A stretch of 64,000 nt of DNA from Aequorivita sinensis. GTDB taxonomy: Bacteria; Bacteroidota; Bacteroidia; Flavobacteriales; Flavobacteriaceae. Positions 28,157 to 38,622 of this stretch are shown here, piece by piece. The notes beneath the pieces are model-generated. The model was not told the origin of the DNA. It worked only from the letters and a program-made list of their open reading frames with translations, and did no database searches. Both the position numbers and the translations under genes were made by a program. The DNA is taken from the NCBI RefSeq assembly GCF_006346335.1, contig NZ_VDMC01000004.1, forward strand, positions 62,001 through 126,000, in the 5' to 3' direction. Position 1 is the stretch's first letter. Each line of letters opens with the position of its first letter.

Positions 28157-30286
28157 TTATTCGTTAGCGGTTCCTCTTGCTGCTGCAATTACACTTTCTG
28201 ATATGTTAGAAGGTGTTTCAGCATAATGTGAAAATTCCATTGTTGAAGTAGCACGACCTGATGACAATGTTCTTAATGTAGTTACATAACCAAACATTTC
28301 AGAAAGCGGCACCTCAGCCTTGATAACTTTAGCACCGGCACGGTCACCCATACTAGCGATTGTTCCACGACGACGGTTAAGGTCACCAACTATATCACCC
28401 ATGTTTTCTTCAGGTGTAAGCACCTCAAGCTTCATAATAGGCTCAAGAATTACAGCTCCAGCTTTCTTAGCAACTTCTTTGAAACCAATTTTTGCAGCTA
28501 ATTCAAAAGATAATGCATCAGAATCCACAGGGTGGAAAGATCCATCTTTTAAAGTAACTTTCATAGCATCAACCTCAAAGCCTGCAAGTGGTCCATTAAC
28601 CATTGCTTGAGTGAAACCTTTTTCTACAGCTGGGATAAATTCTTTTGGTACGTTACCACCTTTAATAGCGTTAACAAATTCCAATCCAATTTTTCCTTCT
28701 TCAGCTGGCTCAAGTGTAAATACAATATCTGCGAATTTACCACGACCACCAGATTGCTTCTTGTAAACTTCTCTATGGTCTGCAACTTTAGTTACAGCTT
28801 CTTTGTACTCAACTTGTGGTTGACCTTGGCTTACTTCTACTTTAAATTCGCGACGTAAACGATCAACGATAACATCTAAGTGAAGCTCACCCATTCCAGA
28901 GATAATTGTTTGTCCAGAAGCTTCGTCTGTACGAACTTGGAATGTTGGATCTTCTTCAGCAAGCTTAGATAAAGCCATACCTAATTTATCAACATCCGCT
29001 TTTGTTTTTGGCTCTACCGCAACCCCGATTACTGGGTCTGGGAAATCCATACTTTCCAAAATAATTGGATGCTTTTCTGCTGTTAGTGTATCACCAGTTT
29101 TAATATCTTTAAAACCAACTCCTGCACCAATATCTCCAGCTTCAATAAAATCGATAGCATTTTGCTTGTTAGCGTGCATTTGGTAAATACGAGAAATACG
29201 CTCTTTATTACCAGTACGGTTATTTAGAACATATGATCCTGCATCTAAATGACCAGAGTAAGCACGGAAGAAAGCTAAACGACCTACGAATGGGTCAGTA
29301 GCAATTTTAAATGCCAGTGCCGCGAAAGGCTCTTCTACACTTGGCTTACGTAATTCTTCTTTTTCAGTATCAGGATTAACCCCTACGATACCTTCTTTAT
29401 CCATTGGAGAAGGCAAGTAACGACATACAGCATCAATTAAGAACTGTACTCCTTTATTTTTAAATGAAGAACCACAAATCATTGGAATAATGCTCATATC
29501 CATTACAGCAGCACGAAGAGCAGCATGCACTTCATCCTCAGTAATAGAATCTTCATCTTCCATATATTTTTCTAGAAGGTTTTCGTCGTAAGCAGCAACT
29601 TCTTCAATTAGTTTACCGCGGTACATACGAACTTCCTCTTTCATATCTTCAGGAATTTCAACAACGTCGAAAGTTGATCCGAATGTTTCATCATGCCAAA
29701 CAATAGCACGGTTTTTCACTAAATCAACAATTCCTTTAAAATCAATCTCTTCACCTAATGGCAATACGATAGGCACTGCATTAGAACCTAACATATCTTT
29801 AACCTGCTGGCACACGCCTAAGAAGTTAGACCCATTACGGTCCATCTTATTAACGAAACCAATACGAGGCACCTTATAGTTATCAGCAAGTCTCCAGTTT
29901 GTTTCAGATTGTGGCTCTACACCATCAACAGCACTAAACAAGAAAACCAACCCATCTAGTACACGCAATGAACGGTTTACCTCTACGGTAAAATCTACGT
30001 GACCAGGAGTATCGATTATATTAAAGTGGTATTCTTTAGTTTCTGGTAATGGTTGTGCATTTTCCATTGGAAATTTCCACTTACAAGTAGTGGCAGCAGA
30101 AGTAATTGTAATACCACGCTCTTGCTCTTGCTCCATCCAGTCCATAGTAGCAGACCCTTCGTGAGTTTCTCCTAACTTATGGTTTACCCCAGTGTAAAAA
30201 AGGATACGTTCTGTAGTTGTTGTTTTACCGGCATCAATATGCGCGGCGATTCCGATGTTTCTTGTGTATTTTAAATCTCTTCCCAT
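28157..30286 (-). CDS. fusA: Elongation factor G
   Basis: The protein has 709 residues. The GTPase motifs are [15 protein letters not shown] (G1), [10 protein letters not shown] (G2), DTPGHVDFT (G3) and [10 protein letters not shown] (G4), followed by domains II to V. It drives ribosomal translocation. It lies in the str operon position 3 nt after rpsG. It is full length and standard, so a ribosomal-protection resistance paralogue is unlikely. Confidence 0.97.
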   Translation of the reverse strand: MGRDLKYTRNIGIAAHIDAGKTTTTERILFYTGVNHKLGETHEGSATMDWMEQEQERGITITSAATTCKWKFPMENAQPLPETKEYHFNIIDTPGHVDFTVEVNRSLRVLDGLVFLFSAVDGVEPQSETNWRLADNYKVPRIGFVNKMDRNGSNFLGVCQQVKDMLGSNAVPIVLPLGEEIDFKGIVDLVKNRAIVWHDETFGSTFDVVEIPEDMKEEVRMYRGKLIEEVAAYDENLLEKYMEDEDSITEDEVHAALRAAVMDMSIIPMICGSSFKNKGVQFLIDAVCRYLPSPMDKEGIVGVNPDTEKEELRKPSVEEPFAALAFKIATDPFVGRLAFFRAYSGHLDAGSYVLNNRTGNKERISRIYQMHANKQNAIDFIEAGDIGAGVGFKDIKTGDTLTAEKHPIILESMDFPDPVIGVAVEPKTKADVDKLGMALSKLAEEDPTFQVRTDEASGQTIISGMGELHLDVIVDRLRREFKVEVSQGQPQVEYKEAVTKVADHREVYKKQSGGRGKFADIVFTLEPAEEGKIGLEFVNAIKGGNVPKEFIPAVEKGFTQAMVNGPLAGFEVDAMKVTLKDGSFHPVDSDALSFELAAKIGFKEVAKKAGAVILEPIMKLEVLTPEENMGDIVGDLNRRRGTIASMGDRAGAKVIKAEVPLSEMFGYVTTLRTLSSGRATSTMEFSHYAETPSNISESVIAAARGTANE

Positions 30287-30289
30287 TGT

Positions 30290-30766
30290 TTAGAATCTGA
30301 AATGTGAGAATGCCTTATTAGCTTCTGCCATTTTATGAGTATCCATGCGTTTTTTAACCGCAGCTCCTTCCTCCTTTGCAGCAGCAAGAATCTCAGCAGC
30401 TAATTTAGCAGCCATAGATTTCTCGTTTCTTTTTCTTGAATATGTAATTAACCATTTCATTGCTGTTGCAATTTTACGGTCTGGACGAATTTGCATAGGA
30501 ATTTGGAAGGTTGCCCCACCAACTCTACGACTACGCACCTCTACGTGAGGCATAACATTAGAAAGAGCGTCTTTCCAAAGTTCTAACGCAGTTTTTTCGT
30601 CGTCTTGCTTCTTTTCTTCTACAATATCAATTGCATCGTAGAAAACTTTAAAAGCCACACTCTTTTTTCCATCCCACATCATGTTGTTTACAAAACGCGT
30701 AACCAACTGGTCGTTAAACCGTGGATCTGGTAAAAGGGGTCTTTTTTTGGCCTGTTTTTTTCTCAT
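30290..30766 (-). CDS. rpsG: 30S ribosomal protein S7
   Basis: The protein has 158 residues. [19 protein letters not shown] and the motif [17 protein letters not shown] identify S7, the primary organiser of the 30S head. It is 81 nt downstream of rpsL. Confidence 0.98.
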   Translation of the reverse strand: MRKKQAKKRPLLPDPRFNDQLVTRFVNNMMWDGKKSVAFKVFYDAIDIVEEKKQDDEKTALELWKDALSNVMPHVEVRSRRVGGATFQIPMQIRPDRKIATAMKWLITYSRKRNEKSMAAKLAAEILAAAKEEGAAVKKRMDTHKMAEANKAFSHFRF

Positions 30767-30847
30767 CTGTTGTTTTGTTAATTGTTAATCGTCAATGCTA
30801 ATTATACAACCTAAGCTATAAAGCATCAGCTATTAACCGTTTTCATT

Positions 30848-31222
30848 TTACTTCTTTGGGCGTTTTGCTCCATACTTAGATCTACGTTGCGTGCGGCCTG
30901 CAACACCTGCGGTGTCTAAAGCTCCACGAACAATGTGGTATCTAACTCCTGGCAAATCTTTTACCCTTCCACCTCTAACCAATACTATCGAGTGCTCTTG
31001 GAGATTATGACCTTCGCCTGGGATGTATGCGTTAACTTCTTTACCATTTGTAAGCCTTACCCTTGCAACTTTACGCATTGCAGAGTTAGGTTTTTTAGGC
31101 GTAGTAGTATATACACGCGTACAAACACCACGACGTTGTGGGCATGAATCCAAAGCAACCGATTTACTCTTCTTGGTTATTCTGGTTCTTCCTTTACGTA
31201 CTAATTGTGAAATTGTTGGCAT
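30848..31222 (-). CDS. rpsL: 30S ribosomal protein S12
   Basis: The protein has 124 residues. [29 protein letters not shown] and [18 protein letters not shown] are all intact, including the Lys residues at which substitution gives streptomycin resistance in other bacteria; no resistance change is evident. It is the first gene of the superoperon, driven by the promoter at 31280-31309. Confidence 0.98.
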   Translation of the reverse strand: MPTISQLVRKGRTRITKKSKSVALDSCPQRRGVCTRVYTTTPKKPNSAMRKVARVRLTNGKEVNAYIPGEGHNLQEHSIVLVRGGRVKDLPGVRYHIVRGALDTAGVAGRTQRRSKYGAKRPKK

Positions 31223-31258
31223 ATAAAATATGTATTATTACTGTTTAAAAATAAAACA

Positions 31259-31276
31259 CCCCTATTTTTAGGGGAT
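31259..31276 (-). promoter_or_regulatory. Hairpin at the predicted 5' end of the rpsL mRNA
   Basis: A 6-bp stem, CCCCTA with TAGGGG around AAAA, lies immediately after the predicted start of transcription and is followed by U-rich sequence. It is too close to the start to be an ordinary terminator. A 5' stabilising hairpin is more likely. Confidence 0.4.
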
Positions 31277-31279
31277 GCA

Positions 31280-31309
31280 AATGTAGAATAAATTTTTTAC
31301 TAATCAAAC
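31280..31309 (-). promoter_or_regulatory. rpsL: Promoter of the ribosomal superoperon (TTG-N19/20-TACATTTG)
   Basis: On the minus strand, TTTG (31310-31307) is followed after 19 nt by TACATTTG (31287-31280), an exact match to the Bacteroidota sigma consensus in both boxes and spacing. Predicted transcription start is about 31274, about 50 nt before the rpsL ATG at 31222. Confidence 0.75.
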
Positions 31310-31645
31310 CATACTAAATTAATTTTCAGCATACTTCCAATTTTTTTTCATAAAAGAGACGAAATAGGAAGTTGAAGCTTTAATTTTGAAGAATGCAAAC
31401 TTAAACTTATTAAAATCACTCAACAACAATTAAATACCATATCACGTTTAAGGTTATTCAATAAAAAAAAGAAACTCAATATAAGTAAACACACTTTGCT
31501 TACCTAATTGTAAAGCCTACAAATACCCACTTAGCAGTGTTTTTATTCATGTGTAGTACAACAAAGCAACATACAGATATAAAAGAAATAACAATTTCTA
31601 AAGAAAACTAAAGTTATTCAAACACAAAGAAACTAGATTAAAAAT

Positions 31646-33343
31646 TTGAAACAAGCTACCACACTATTTCTACTCCTTAATATATATACCTGTTGGTTCT
31701 TAGGAATAAACGCCCAGGAGCTTACACTTTCTGTAAAAACTGAAAAATCTATTTCACAAAACCTTATTGACTCGCTACAAATTCCGAAAACATTTAAAAA
31801 CTATTCAGAAATTGAAAAAGAAACAGATACAATTTCACTGAAACTTCAACGAATGGGATTTATTGAAAGTGAATTTCTTCAAATAAATAAGAAAAACGAT
31901 AGTAGCTATGTTGCAGCTTTTAGTCTAGGACGAAAATACAATCAAATAAAAATATATTATTCTGAAGAAAATTTCACCCGAAAAGAATTACAACGAATTT
32001 CAAACAATATTACAAATTCCTATTTTACGGTAAATTTTGAAGCCATAACAAGTTCTCTAAACAAACTAACCGCCATACGAAATCAAAAGGGAAATGCTTT
32101 TGCGCGTTTACGATTAACAGAATTTCAAATTAAAGATAACAATTTGCTCACTGCATCTCTTTTTGTAGACAACAAGGAAATAAGAACAGTCGACTCTATT
32201 ATAGTAAAGGGCTATGAAAAATTTCCTGTTTCATATTTAAAACACTATGCAGGGATAAAAAAGGGCAAAGTTTTTAACAAAGTAAAACTTCTTAAACAAA
32301 ACGACAATTTAAACAATCTAGGTTTTGCCTCATCCACAAAACCACCCGAAGCACTTTTTAGAAAAGACTCAACTACTGTGTATTTCTATCTAGAAAAACA
32401 AAACAACAACTTATTTGATGGAATACTTGGGTTTGCTACAGATGAGAAAACGCAAAAACTTAACTTCAATGGGTTTTTAAATCTTGAATTAAACAACAAT
32501 TTGAATTACGGCGAACAATTACTCATCAATTACAAAGCTGATGGAGAAGAACAAGTGAGCTTTAGAACAAAGCTCACACTCCCCTACTTGTTCCAATCGC
32601 CTTTTGGCCTAAGCGGAGAGCTAAAAATTTTTAAAAGAGACAGTACTTTTATCACCTCCGAGCAACAAGTACGAACTACATATCAAATAAACCCCCAATC
32701 GGCTACATATATAGGATACAAAAGTTACGACTCTAGTAATCTATTAGATGAGGCTATTGCTGGCAATCCTATTGAAGATTTTAAATCTAATTTCTTTATA
32801 GCTGGCGCTTCCTACATAACCACCCAAAACAAAAAGCTTTTCCCTATAAAAAGCAAAATCACCTTAGAAGGAGGAATTGGGAATCGAAAAAAAAACAACA
32901 ACAATGAAGATCAAATAGGTGTTGAAGCACTTATCAGCAACATTTTTAATTTAAACTTTAAAAACTCGATATTTATACAAAACGCCACTAACATTTTAAT
33001 TAGCGATAGCTACCTAACAAATGAACTTTTCCGTTTTGGAGGCATAAATAGCATCCGGGGATTTAATGAAAATAGTATAGACGCATCATTCTTTTCCATT
33101 ATTAACACCGAATATAGATATCAATTCAATGAAGAAGTATTTGTACACAGCATTATAGACTTAGGGTATTTTGAAAACCAATCTCTTACTTTAAAACAAA
33201 ATCTATACAGCTTTGGTTTTGGGCTTGGCATCAACACCAACACCGGTTTGTTCAGACTAAATGTTGCAAACGGGAACACCGAAAACCAAGATTTTAATTT
33301 TTCAAACACTAAGATTCACATCAGTGTTTCGTCAAAATTTTAA
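31646..33343 (+). CDS. Omp85/BamA-superfamily outer-membrane protein (short)
   Basis: The protein has 565 residues. The start is a TTG giving a plausible signal peptide (about 1-23, ending GINAQ); no ATG gives a better one. The N-terminal half has POTRA-like segments (for example VDSIIVKGYEKFPVSYLKHY). The C-terminal half is a beta-barrel with the Omp85 signature FRFGGINSIRGF and a terminal Phe. Superfamily members insert or translocate proteins or lipids at the outer membrane. It is shorter than BamA (about 800 or more residues) and closer in size to two-partner-secretion or TamA/FhaC types. No BAM partner or exported partner is adjacent, so its role is unknown. Confidence 0.75.
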   Translation: MKQATTLFLLLNIYTCWFLGINAQELTLSVKTEKSISQNLIDSLQIPKTFKNYSEIEKETDTISLKLQRMGFIESEFLQINKKNDSSYVAAFSLGRKYNQIKIYYSEENFTRKELQRISNNITNSYFTVNFEAITSSLNKLTAIRNQKGNAFARLRLTEFQIKDNNLLTASLFVDNKEIRTVDSIIVKGYEKFPVSYLKHYAGIKKGKVFNKVKLLKQNDNLNNLGFASSTKPPEALFRKDSTTVYFYLEKQNNNLFDGILGFATDEKTQKLNFNGFLNLELNNNLNYGEQLLINYKADGEEQVSFRTKLTLPYLFQSPFGLSGELKIFKRDSTFITSEQQVRTTYQINPQSATYIGYKSYDSSNLLDEAIAGNPIEDFKSNFFIAGASYITTQNKKLFPIKSKITLEGGIGNRKKNNNNEDQIGVEALISNIFNLNFKNSIFIQNATNILISDSYLTNELFRFGGINSIRGFNENSIDASFFSIINTEYRYQFNEEVFVHSIIDLGYFENQSLTLKQNLYSFGFGLGINTNTGLFRLNVANGNTENQDFNFSNTKIHISVSSKF

Positions 33344-33404
33344 TAAATCCTTATAATACAAGGATTCACTTTGATAAGGAAAGTTAAAAATTGGGAGTAA
33401 ATAC

Positions 33405-33435
33405 TTGTGTAATTAACTTTTTATTGTGATTTTTG
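33405..33435 (+). promoter_or_regulatory. Promoter of the susC-susD operon (TTG-N20-GATTTTTG)
   Basis: TTG at 33405-33407 is followed after 20 nt by GATTTTTG (33428-33435), which differs from TAnnTTTG at one position. The predicted leader to the ATG at 33465 is about 22 nt. Confidence 0.5.
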
Positions 33436-33464
33436 CCGTTGGCTAATTCAAATAATTTATAAAA

Positions 33465-36400
33465 ATGAGAACAAAGTTTAGTGGAATCTTAACGCTACTA
33501 CTAGCGTTAGTTGTGCAGCTTACCTTCGCACAACAAAAAACTATTACAGGTACGGTGACGGACGACACAGGTCTGCCATTGCCTGGTGCAAACGTTATAA
33601 TAAAGGGTACAAGCTCTGGAACACAATCAGACTTTGATGGGTTATACTCCATCACAGCTAATGTGGGTCAAACGCTTACCTTTAGTTATGTAGGTTTTGA
33701 CACCAAGGAAGTTAAAGTAGGAGCGCAAAACAGTATTAATGTTACTTTAAATCCAGGTGCAAGCCTTGAAGAAGTAGTTGTTACTGGGTATTCTACTCGA
33801 AACCAAACTGTGCAAACTTCAGCTGTTGTATCTATTTCAGCAACTGAACTTTCTCAAATGGCACCTACTACTAGCGTAGATAATATGCTACAAGGTAAAG
33901 CCGCTGGGGTGCAGGTAACTGCTGCTAACGGTAAGCCAGGACAAGGAGCTTTCGTTCGTATTCGTGGAACAGGATCTCTTGTTGCTGGTGCATCTTCTCC
34001 ATTATACATAGTGGATGGCGCGCCAATTAGAGAGCAAGATCTTGCAGGTATCCCACCAGAGGATATCGAAAATATTTCGATTCTTAAAGATGCTCCAACT
34101 ACAGCTAGATATGGTTCTAGAGGGGCTAACGGAGTAGTTGTAATTACTACAAAGAGCGGTAACAGAAATAGAGAAGCAAAAGTTCGCTTTAGCTCTAGAT
34201 ATGGTACTACTTCTAGAATTACACCAAACTTCGACATGATGAACGCTACTGAAAAGATGGCATTCGAAGCTCAAATGTATGCTATGGGTGTTGGTAACTC
34301 AACACTACCTGGTGTTGCAACAAATCCTGGGTCTCCAGAAAGAAATTTCTTATTACAAAATGAGACAGATTGGGAAGACTTAATCCTTAAGGATGGTATT
34401 ATCCAAAATAATAGTGTTTCTATTTCTGGTGGTGCTGAAAAAGTAGATTACTACTTCTCTGTAACAAACGACAGAAACTCTGGTATTATTGATCAAATTG
34501 ATGGTTTTGAAAGATTAGGTTCACGTTTAAACGTAAACTTTGAAGCAAAAGAATGGTTAAACGTTGGTGTAAACGTAGGTTACTCTCGCTCTATGAGTGA
34601 TGAGCCACGTGACCGTAACAACGCTCAGAACCCATTCCGTGCAATGTTGGACTACAACCCATACGAAACTGAATTCTTATTAGACGAAAATGGAGCTGTT
34701 ATTTTAGATGACAACGGTAACCCAACTTACAACCCAACGCGTGGTGGTTTCCCAGTAAGAGGAGCTTTATTAACTGAGCCTTCTGAGGATATTACTAACA
34801 CATTACTTGGTAGTGTAGATGCAACAGTTACCTTTAACAAGAACTGGAGCTACACTTTTGCAGTTGCAGCTAACTGGAACGCAAAAAGAAGAGAGAGCTA
34901 CTCAATGCCAGGAGGTATTCTAGACGTTATCTTAGAAGGTGCTGATAACCCTACAGGTAACAAGTTTGACGATCAACAACACCGTGTTGACCTTACTGTA
35001 AGTAATAGATTAAACTATCACTTCAATAGAAACAACCACGATTTTAACATCATGGGATTATACGAATACAACATGTACGAGTTTAACCGTCAGTTTGTAA
35101 GAAGTAAAGGTTTCCCTTCTCCATTATTAACTACTCAAGCTAACGCATCTACTTTGGATGACGGTTACACTAGTAGACAAAGATTAACGCTAGTATCTTA
35201 CGGAGCTTTTGCCGAGTATGATTACGATGAGCGTTATTTAGTGGGTGCTACAGTACGTAGAGACGGATCTTCAAGTTTTGGTAGTGATGTAAAATACGGT
35301 ACTTTCTATAGTGGAAGTCTTGGGTGGAACATAGCCAAAGAGAACTTCTTCTCTGTAGAGTCTATCGACGACCTTAAAATAAGAGCAGCTTACGGAACAG
35401 TTGGTAACAGATTAGGAATTCCTAATTATGCATCTCAAGGTACAGTAACTTTCGGTTCTTACCCTGGAGGTTCATCAACGCTTCCAAGTCAAATTGCAAA
35501 CCCAGAAATTCAGTGGGAAACAACTGAAACAATCAACTTTGGGTTAGAGTTAAACATGTTTAACAAGCGTTTACGTTTTGTATCTGACTACTTTATTAGA
35601 AACACTACTGAATTATTATTCAGCATTCCTAAAGCATGGGAGTCTGGTGTTGGTTCTATTCCAGGTAACTTAGGGGAGATTCAAAACAAAGGTCTTGAAG
35701 TTGCACTACAAGGGGACATCGTACGTAATAATGATTTTAAATGGACTTTAGGAGGTAACATTATCTTCTTAGACAACGAAATCGTTTCTTTACCTGACGG
35801 GCAAGATATTTCTCCTGCTAATGCATTTAGCATTTTATTTAGAGAAGGTGCTAAAATTAACGAGCACTACTTAGTAAGATACGCAGGAGTTGATCCACAA
35901 ACTGGACAAGCGCTTTACTACGGTGCAGACGATCAAAAATACACTGCTAACAACCTTCCAGAAGGTGAAAACCGTGTGTTACAAGGTAAATCTACAATGG
36001 CTGACAAAGAAGGTGGTTTCTTTACTGACTTAAACTACAAAGGTTTCGGACTACGTGCTGATTTCATCTTCAAATACGGAAACTGGATTAATAACATTGT
36101 AAGAGCACAACGTGAAGATCCAACCGACATTGACTCTAACAGATCTACAAGTGCGTTTAACTACTGGAAAAAACCAGGTGATACCGATGTACTGCCTAGC
36201 CCACGTTACGCTAACACTGACGCAGCTGTTGACTCTGACCAATACTTAGAGAAAGGTGATTATATAAGAATGAGAAACATTACTCTATCTTATACATTCC
36301 CTAATAGATTCTTAGATAAGACTCCTATCAGTAGTTTAAGAATTTATGCTCAAGGACAAAACTTATTGACATTCTCTAAATTCTGGGGAGATCCTGAAGT

Positions 36401-36518
36401 AGGTATTTCATCTGGTGAAACTATCTCATACGCGAATACTGTTGCTCCAGGAGAGGTTACATTATACAGTTACCCAAACACTAAGTCATACCAGTTAGGG
36501 ATAGACGTAAGTTTCTAA
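33465..36518 (+). CDS. SusC/RagA-type TonB-linked outer-membrane transporter
   Basis: The protein has 1017 residues. A signal peptide (about 1-22, ending TFAQ) is followed by a carboxypeptidase-D-like domain (about 25-100, TGTVTDDTGLPLPGANV). Then come a plug with EEVVVTGYSTR and LYIVDGAPI, the SusC signature ARYGSRGANGVVVITTKSG, and a 22-strand barrel ending in Phe. The family pumps large nutrients across the outer membrane using TonB energy, with SusD as lid. No glycosidase, lyase or sulfatase lies nearby, so the substrate could be peptides or other oligomers. Codon choice is strongly biased to AAC, TTC, GGT and CGT, like the ribosomal genes, suggesting high expression. Confidence 0.93.
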   Translation: MRTKFSGILTLLLALVVQLTFAQQKTITGTVTDDTGLPLPGANVIIKGTSSGTQSDFDGLYSITANVGQTLTFSYVGFDTKEVKVGAQNSINVTLNPGASLEEVVVTGYSTRNQTVQTSAVVSISATELSQMAPTTSVDNMLQGKAAGVQVTAANGKPGQGAFVRIRGTGSLVAGASSPLYIVDGAPIREQDLAGIPPEDIENISILKDAPTTARYGSRGANGVVVITTKSGNRNREAKVRFSSRYGTTSRITPNFDMMNATEKMAFEAQMYAMGVGNSTLPGVATNPGSPERNFLLQNETDWEDLILKDGIIQNNSVSISGGAEKVDYYFSVTNDRNSGIIDQIDGFERLGSRLNVNFEAKEWLNVGVNVGYSRSMSDEPRDRNNAQNPFRAMLDYNPYETEFLLDENGAVILDDNGNPTYNPTRGGFPVRGALLTEPSEDITNTLLGSVDATVTFNKNWSYTFAVAANWNAKRRESYSMPGGILDVILEGADNPTGNKFDDQQHRVDLTVSNRLNYHFNRNNHDFNIMGLYEYNMYEFNRQFVRSKGFPSPLLTTQANASTLDDGYTSRQRLTLVSYGAFAEYDYDERYLVGATVRRDGSSSFGSDVKYGTFYSGSLGWNIAKENFFSVESIDDLKIRAAYGTVGNRLGIPNYASQGTVTFGSYPGGSSTLPSQIANPEIQWETTETINFGLELNMFNKRLRFVSDYFIRNTTELLFSIPKAWESGVGSIPGNLGEIQNKGLEVALQGDIVRNNDFKWTLGGNIIFLDNEIVSLPDGQDISPANAFSILFREGAKINEHYLVRYAGVDPQTGQALYYGADDQKYTANNLPEGENRVLQGKSTMADKEGGFFTDLNYKGFGLRADFIFKYGNWINNIVRAQREDPTDIDSNRSTSAFNYWKKPGDTDVLPSPRYANTDAAVDSDQYLEKGDYIRMRNITLSYTFPNRFLDKTPISSLRIYAQGQNLLTFSKFWGDPEVGISSGETISYANTVAPGEVTLYSYPNTKSYQLGIDVSF

Positions 36519-36541
36519 TTTTAAAAAAACAATAGCAAAAA

Positions 36542-37972
36542 ATGAAAAAATTAATTTATAAAATAGCAGTTTTTGTTTTAGTTGTAGGAAGTTTAACTTC
36601 TTGCGATGACAAACTAGAGCAGATTCCTTTTGACGAATTTGGAACTGAAAATGCCTATACAAGTGCAAGAGATTTTGAAAATGCCGTAAGAGGTATCTAC
36701 TCAACACTTACCGCTGGAACGTTTTATGGTGGAAGTGATGCAGGTGGTATGCTAGACATGCCAGATGTACTTTCAGACAACGTTACTTTAGCACAGATTG
36801 GACGTCAATCTAGAGCGAATAACCATAACTTTAGATATGAAGCGTCACAACCAGCGATGTCTGGATTGTATTCCAATGCTTACACCTTAATCTTTAGAGC
36901 TAACACTTTATTAGATAAGGCTGTAGGCTTTGAAGGTGAGAGCAAAGCGAACTTCGTTGCGGAAGCAAAGGCTTTAAGAGCACTTGCTTACTTTGACTTA
37001 GTAAGATTCTTCGGAAAAATACCAACCCAATCAGGTGATGCTAATGGAAGCTTAGGAGTTCCTTATCTAACTGAACCAGAACCAAACGCAACTCCAGCAC
37101 GTGAAACTGTAGGTTTTGTATACGATCAGATTGTTGCTGACTTAGAAGAAGCTGCTGCAAACATCAATGACACTAACGGGGAAGGCCGTATGGGTAAAGA
37201 TGCAGTAAACACTCTTCTTTCTAGAGTTTACTTATACATGGGAAAATGGCAAGAGTCTGTTAACGCAGCAAACAGAGTTACTGCTTCAGTAGCACCTAGA
37301 GCAGATGTTCCTGGGATATGGACAGACGAAAACGAAAGTGGATTATTATTCCACATTCCAATCGAGCCACCAGTACTTTCTAATACTATTGGTGTAATGT
37401 GGAGCCAAGGAGGATTAAATTCTATTACTCCAGAATACGTAGTTTCTTACGAATTATTCCAATTATATAGTAACGACGATATCCGTAAAGAGGCTTACCT
37501 TGCAGAAGGATCTAAAAGTGGAAGTGACTTTAACGTAATCTACAAATACTTTGGAAGACCAGGTGGAACTCAAGGGCAAGTAGACATCAAAATCTTAAGA
37601 GCTGAAGAAGCTATATTAAACAAAGCAGAAGCTTTATTTAACTTAGGACAAGAAGGACCAGCGAGAACTGCTTTAGATTTAGTAAGAACTAATCGCTACA
37701 CAACGCCTCCAAGTGGAGAAACAGGAACTGCTCTTAGAGATGCTATCCGTTTAGAGCGTAGATTAGAATTTGCATTCGAATCTCATAGATTCTTCGACAT
37801 TAAGCGTTGGGGTCTTGGTGTAGACCGTGAAAGTTTTGGTGATTTAGCTGATGGTTCAGGAGCTCCATCTGATGTATTGAACTTAGCTGCTGGAAGTAAT
37901 AAATTCCAAATGCCAATATATCAAACTGCCATGGACTTAAATCCAAACTTAATTCAGAATCCTGGTTACTAA
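36542..37972 (+). CDS. RagB/SusD family nutrient-binding lipoprotein
   Basis: The protein has 476 residues. A lipoprotein signal ends LTSC, with the lipidated Cys at about residue 21. A SusD-like TPR region has KALRALAYFDLVRFFGKIP and a C-terminal block ERRLEFAFESHRFFDIKRWG, both family hallmarks. It caps the SusC barrel on the cell surface and binds the substrate. It is 23 nt after susC, in the same operon. Confidence 0.94.
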   Translation: MKKLIYKIAVFVLVVGSLTSCDDKLEQIPFDEFGTENAYTSARDFENAVRGIYSTLTAGTFYGGSDAGGMLDMPDVLSDNVTLAQIGRQSRANNHNFRYEASQPAMSGLYSNAYTLIFRANTLLDKAVGFEGESKANFVAEAKALRALAYFDLVRFFGKIPTQSGDANGSLGVPYLTEPEPNATPARETVGFVYDQIVADLEEAAANINDTNGEGRMGKDAVNTLLSRVYLYMGKWQESVNAANRVTASVAPRADVPGIWTDENESGLLFHIPIEPPVLSNTIGVMWSQGGLNSITPEYVVSYELFQLYSNDDIRKEAYLAEGSKSGSDFNVIYKYFGRPGGTQGQVDIKILRAEEAILNKAEALFNLGQEGPARTALDLVRTNRYTTPPSGETGTALRDAIRLERRLEFAFESHRFFDIKRWGLGVDRESFGDLADGSGAPSDVLNLAAGSNKFQMPIYQTAMDLNPNLIQNPGY

Positions 37973-37991
37973 TTTTTAAATACCAATACAA

Positions 37992-38420
37992 ATGAAAAAT
38001 ATTAAAACAATAATCGCATTTTTATTTACAGCGGTACTATTAGTATCTTGTGAAACTTATGAAGATTACGACTCTGAGGCAACTGTTGTAGGTTTTACTA
38101 AAAATTCTAGTAACATTAACAGAGTACCAGAAGGTGGAACTAAAGAAGGTACAGTAACATTGTACGTATCTGATGTTTCTAACGCAGACAGAACTTTTAC
38201 ATTAGTAGATCTTCCTGCTGATGAATTCCCAACGGCAACAGATAACTACGAATACCCAAGTTCAGTTACTATTCCAGCTGGAGTTAGAGAAATTGAAGTT
38301 ACTGTTACTGCTATTGACAACTCAATTTCACCAGACGACAGAACTTTCTTTATTCTTGCAGTACAAGAAGGTGAAGGTTATGTAACTGGAGGTCAAGTAC
38401 TAATTGGTCTTAAAAACTAA
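37992..38420 (+). CDS. Small lipoprotein of the susCD operon, beta-sandwich type
   Basis: The protein has 142 residues. A lipoprotein signal ends LLVSC (Cys at about 20). The rest is beta-rich with repeated VTVTAIDNSISPDDRTFF-like strands, resembling the Calx-beta or DUF1735-like domains often found as third genes of SusCD operons. It is probably a surface or periplasmic accessory for the transporter. It is 19 nt after susD and followed by a strong terminator, so the operon has three genes. The exact family is not recognised. Confidence 0.65.
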   Translation: MKNIKTIIAFLFTAVLLVSCETYEDYDSEATVVGFTKNSSNINRVPEGGTKEGTVTLYVSDVSNADRTFTLVDLPADEFPTATDNYEYPSSVTIPAGVREIEVTVTAIDNSISPDDRTFFILAVQEGEGYVTGGQVLIGLKN

Positions 38421-38454
38421 GAACAAATAGGTTAGTACAAACCTTGAATTATAT

Positions 38455-38490
38455 TAAACACCCTTTGGAGTTTCCAAAGGGTGTTTTTTT
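38455..38490 (+). terminator. Terminator of the susC-susD operon
   Basis: A stem of about 12 bp with one bulged C is followed by eight T. It lies 35 nt after the last gene of the operon. Confidence 0.88.
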
Positions 38491-38622
38491 TATACAGCTA
38501 TAACTATATCAATATATTAACTATGCCACACAAGTGTTTTTGAATTTAAAATCACAAGCATCAGTTTGTCAGTTAATTTATCTAATTTTACCATAAGCTA
38601 AAAAAATAATACTAAGAACTCA

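Larger units (their letters stand above)
31223..31645. other. Divergent intergenic region between rpsL and the Omp85-like gene
   Basis: This 423-bp AT-rich gap holds the rpsL promoter and a short hairpin near its left end. In the rest, no ORF, tRNA or other RNA gene is recognised. No exact TAnnTTTG box was found for the rightward gene at 31646. Confidence 0.6.

Noticed and set aside
28157-30286. Tetracycline-type ribosomal protection protein
   Set aside because: Length, motifs and str-operon position are those of ordinary EF-G.
33346-33366. Terminator after the Omp85-like gene
   Set aside because: A 7-bp stem exists just past the stop codon, but no T-run follows it, so it was not called.
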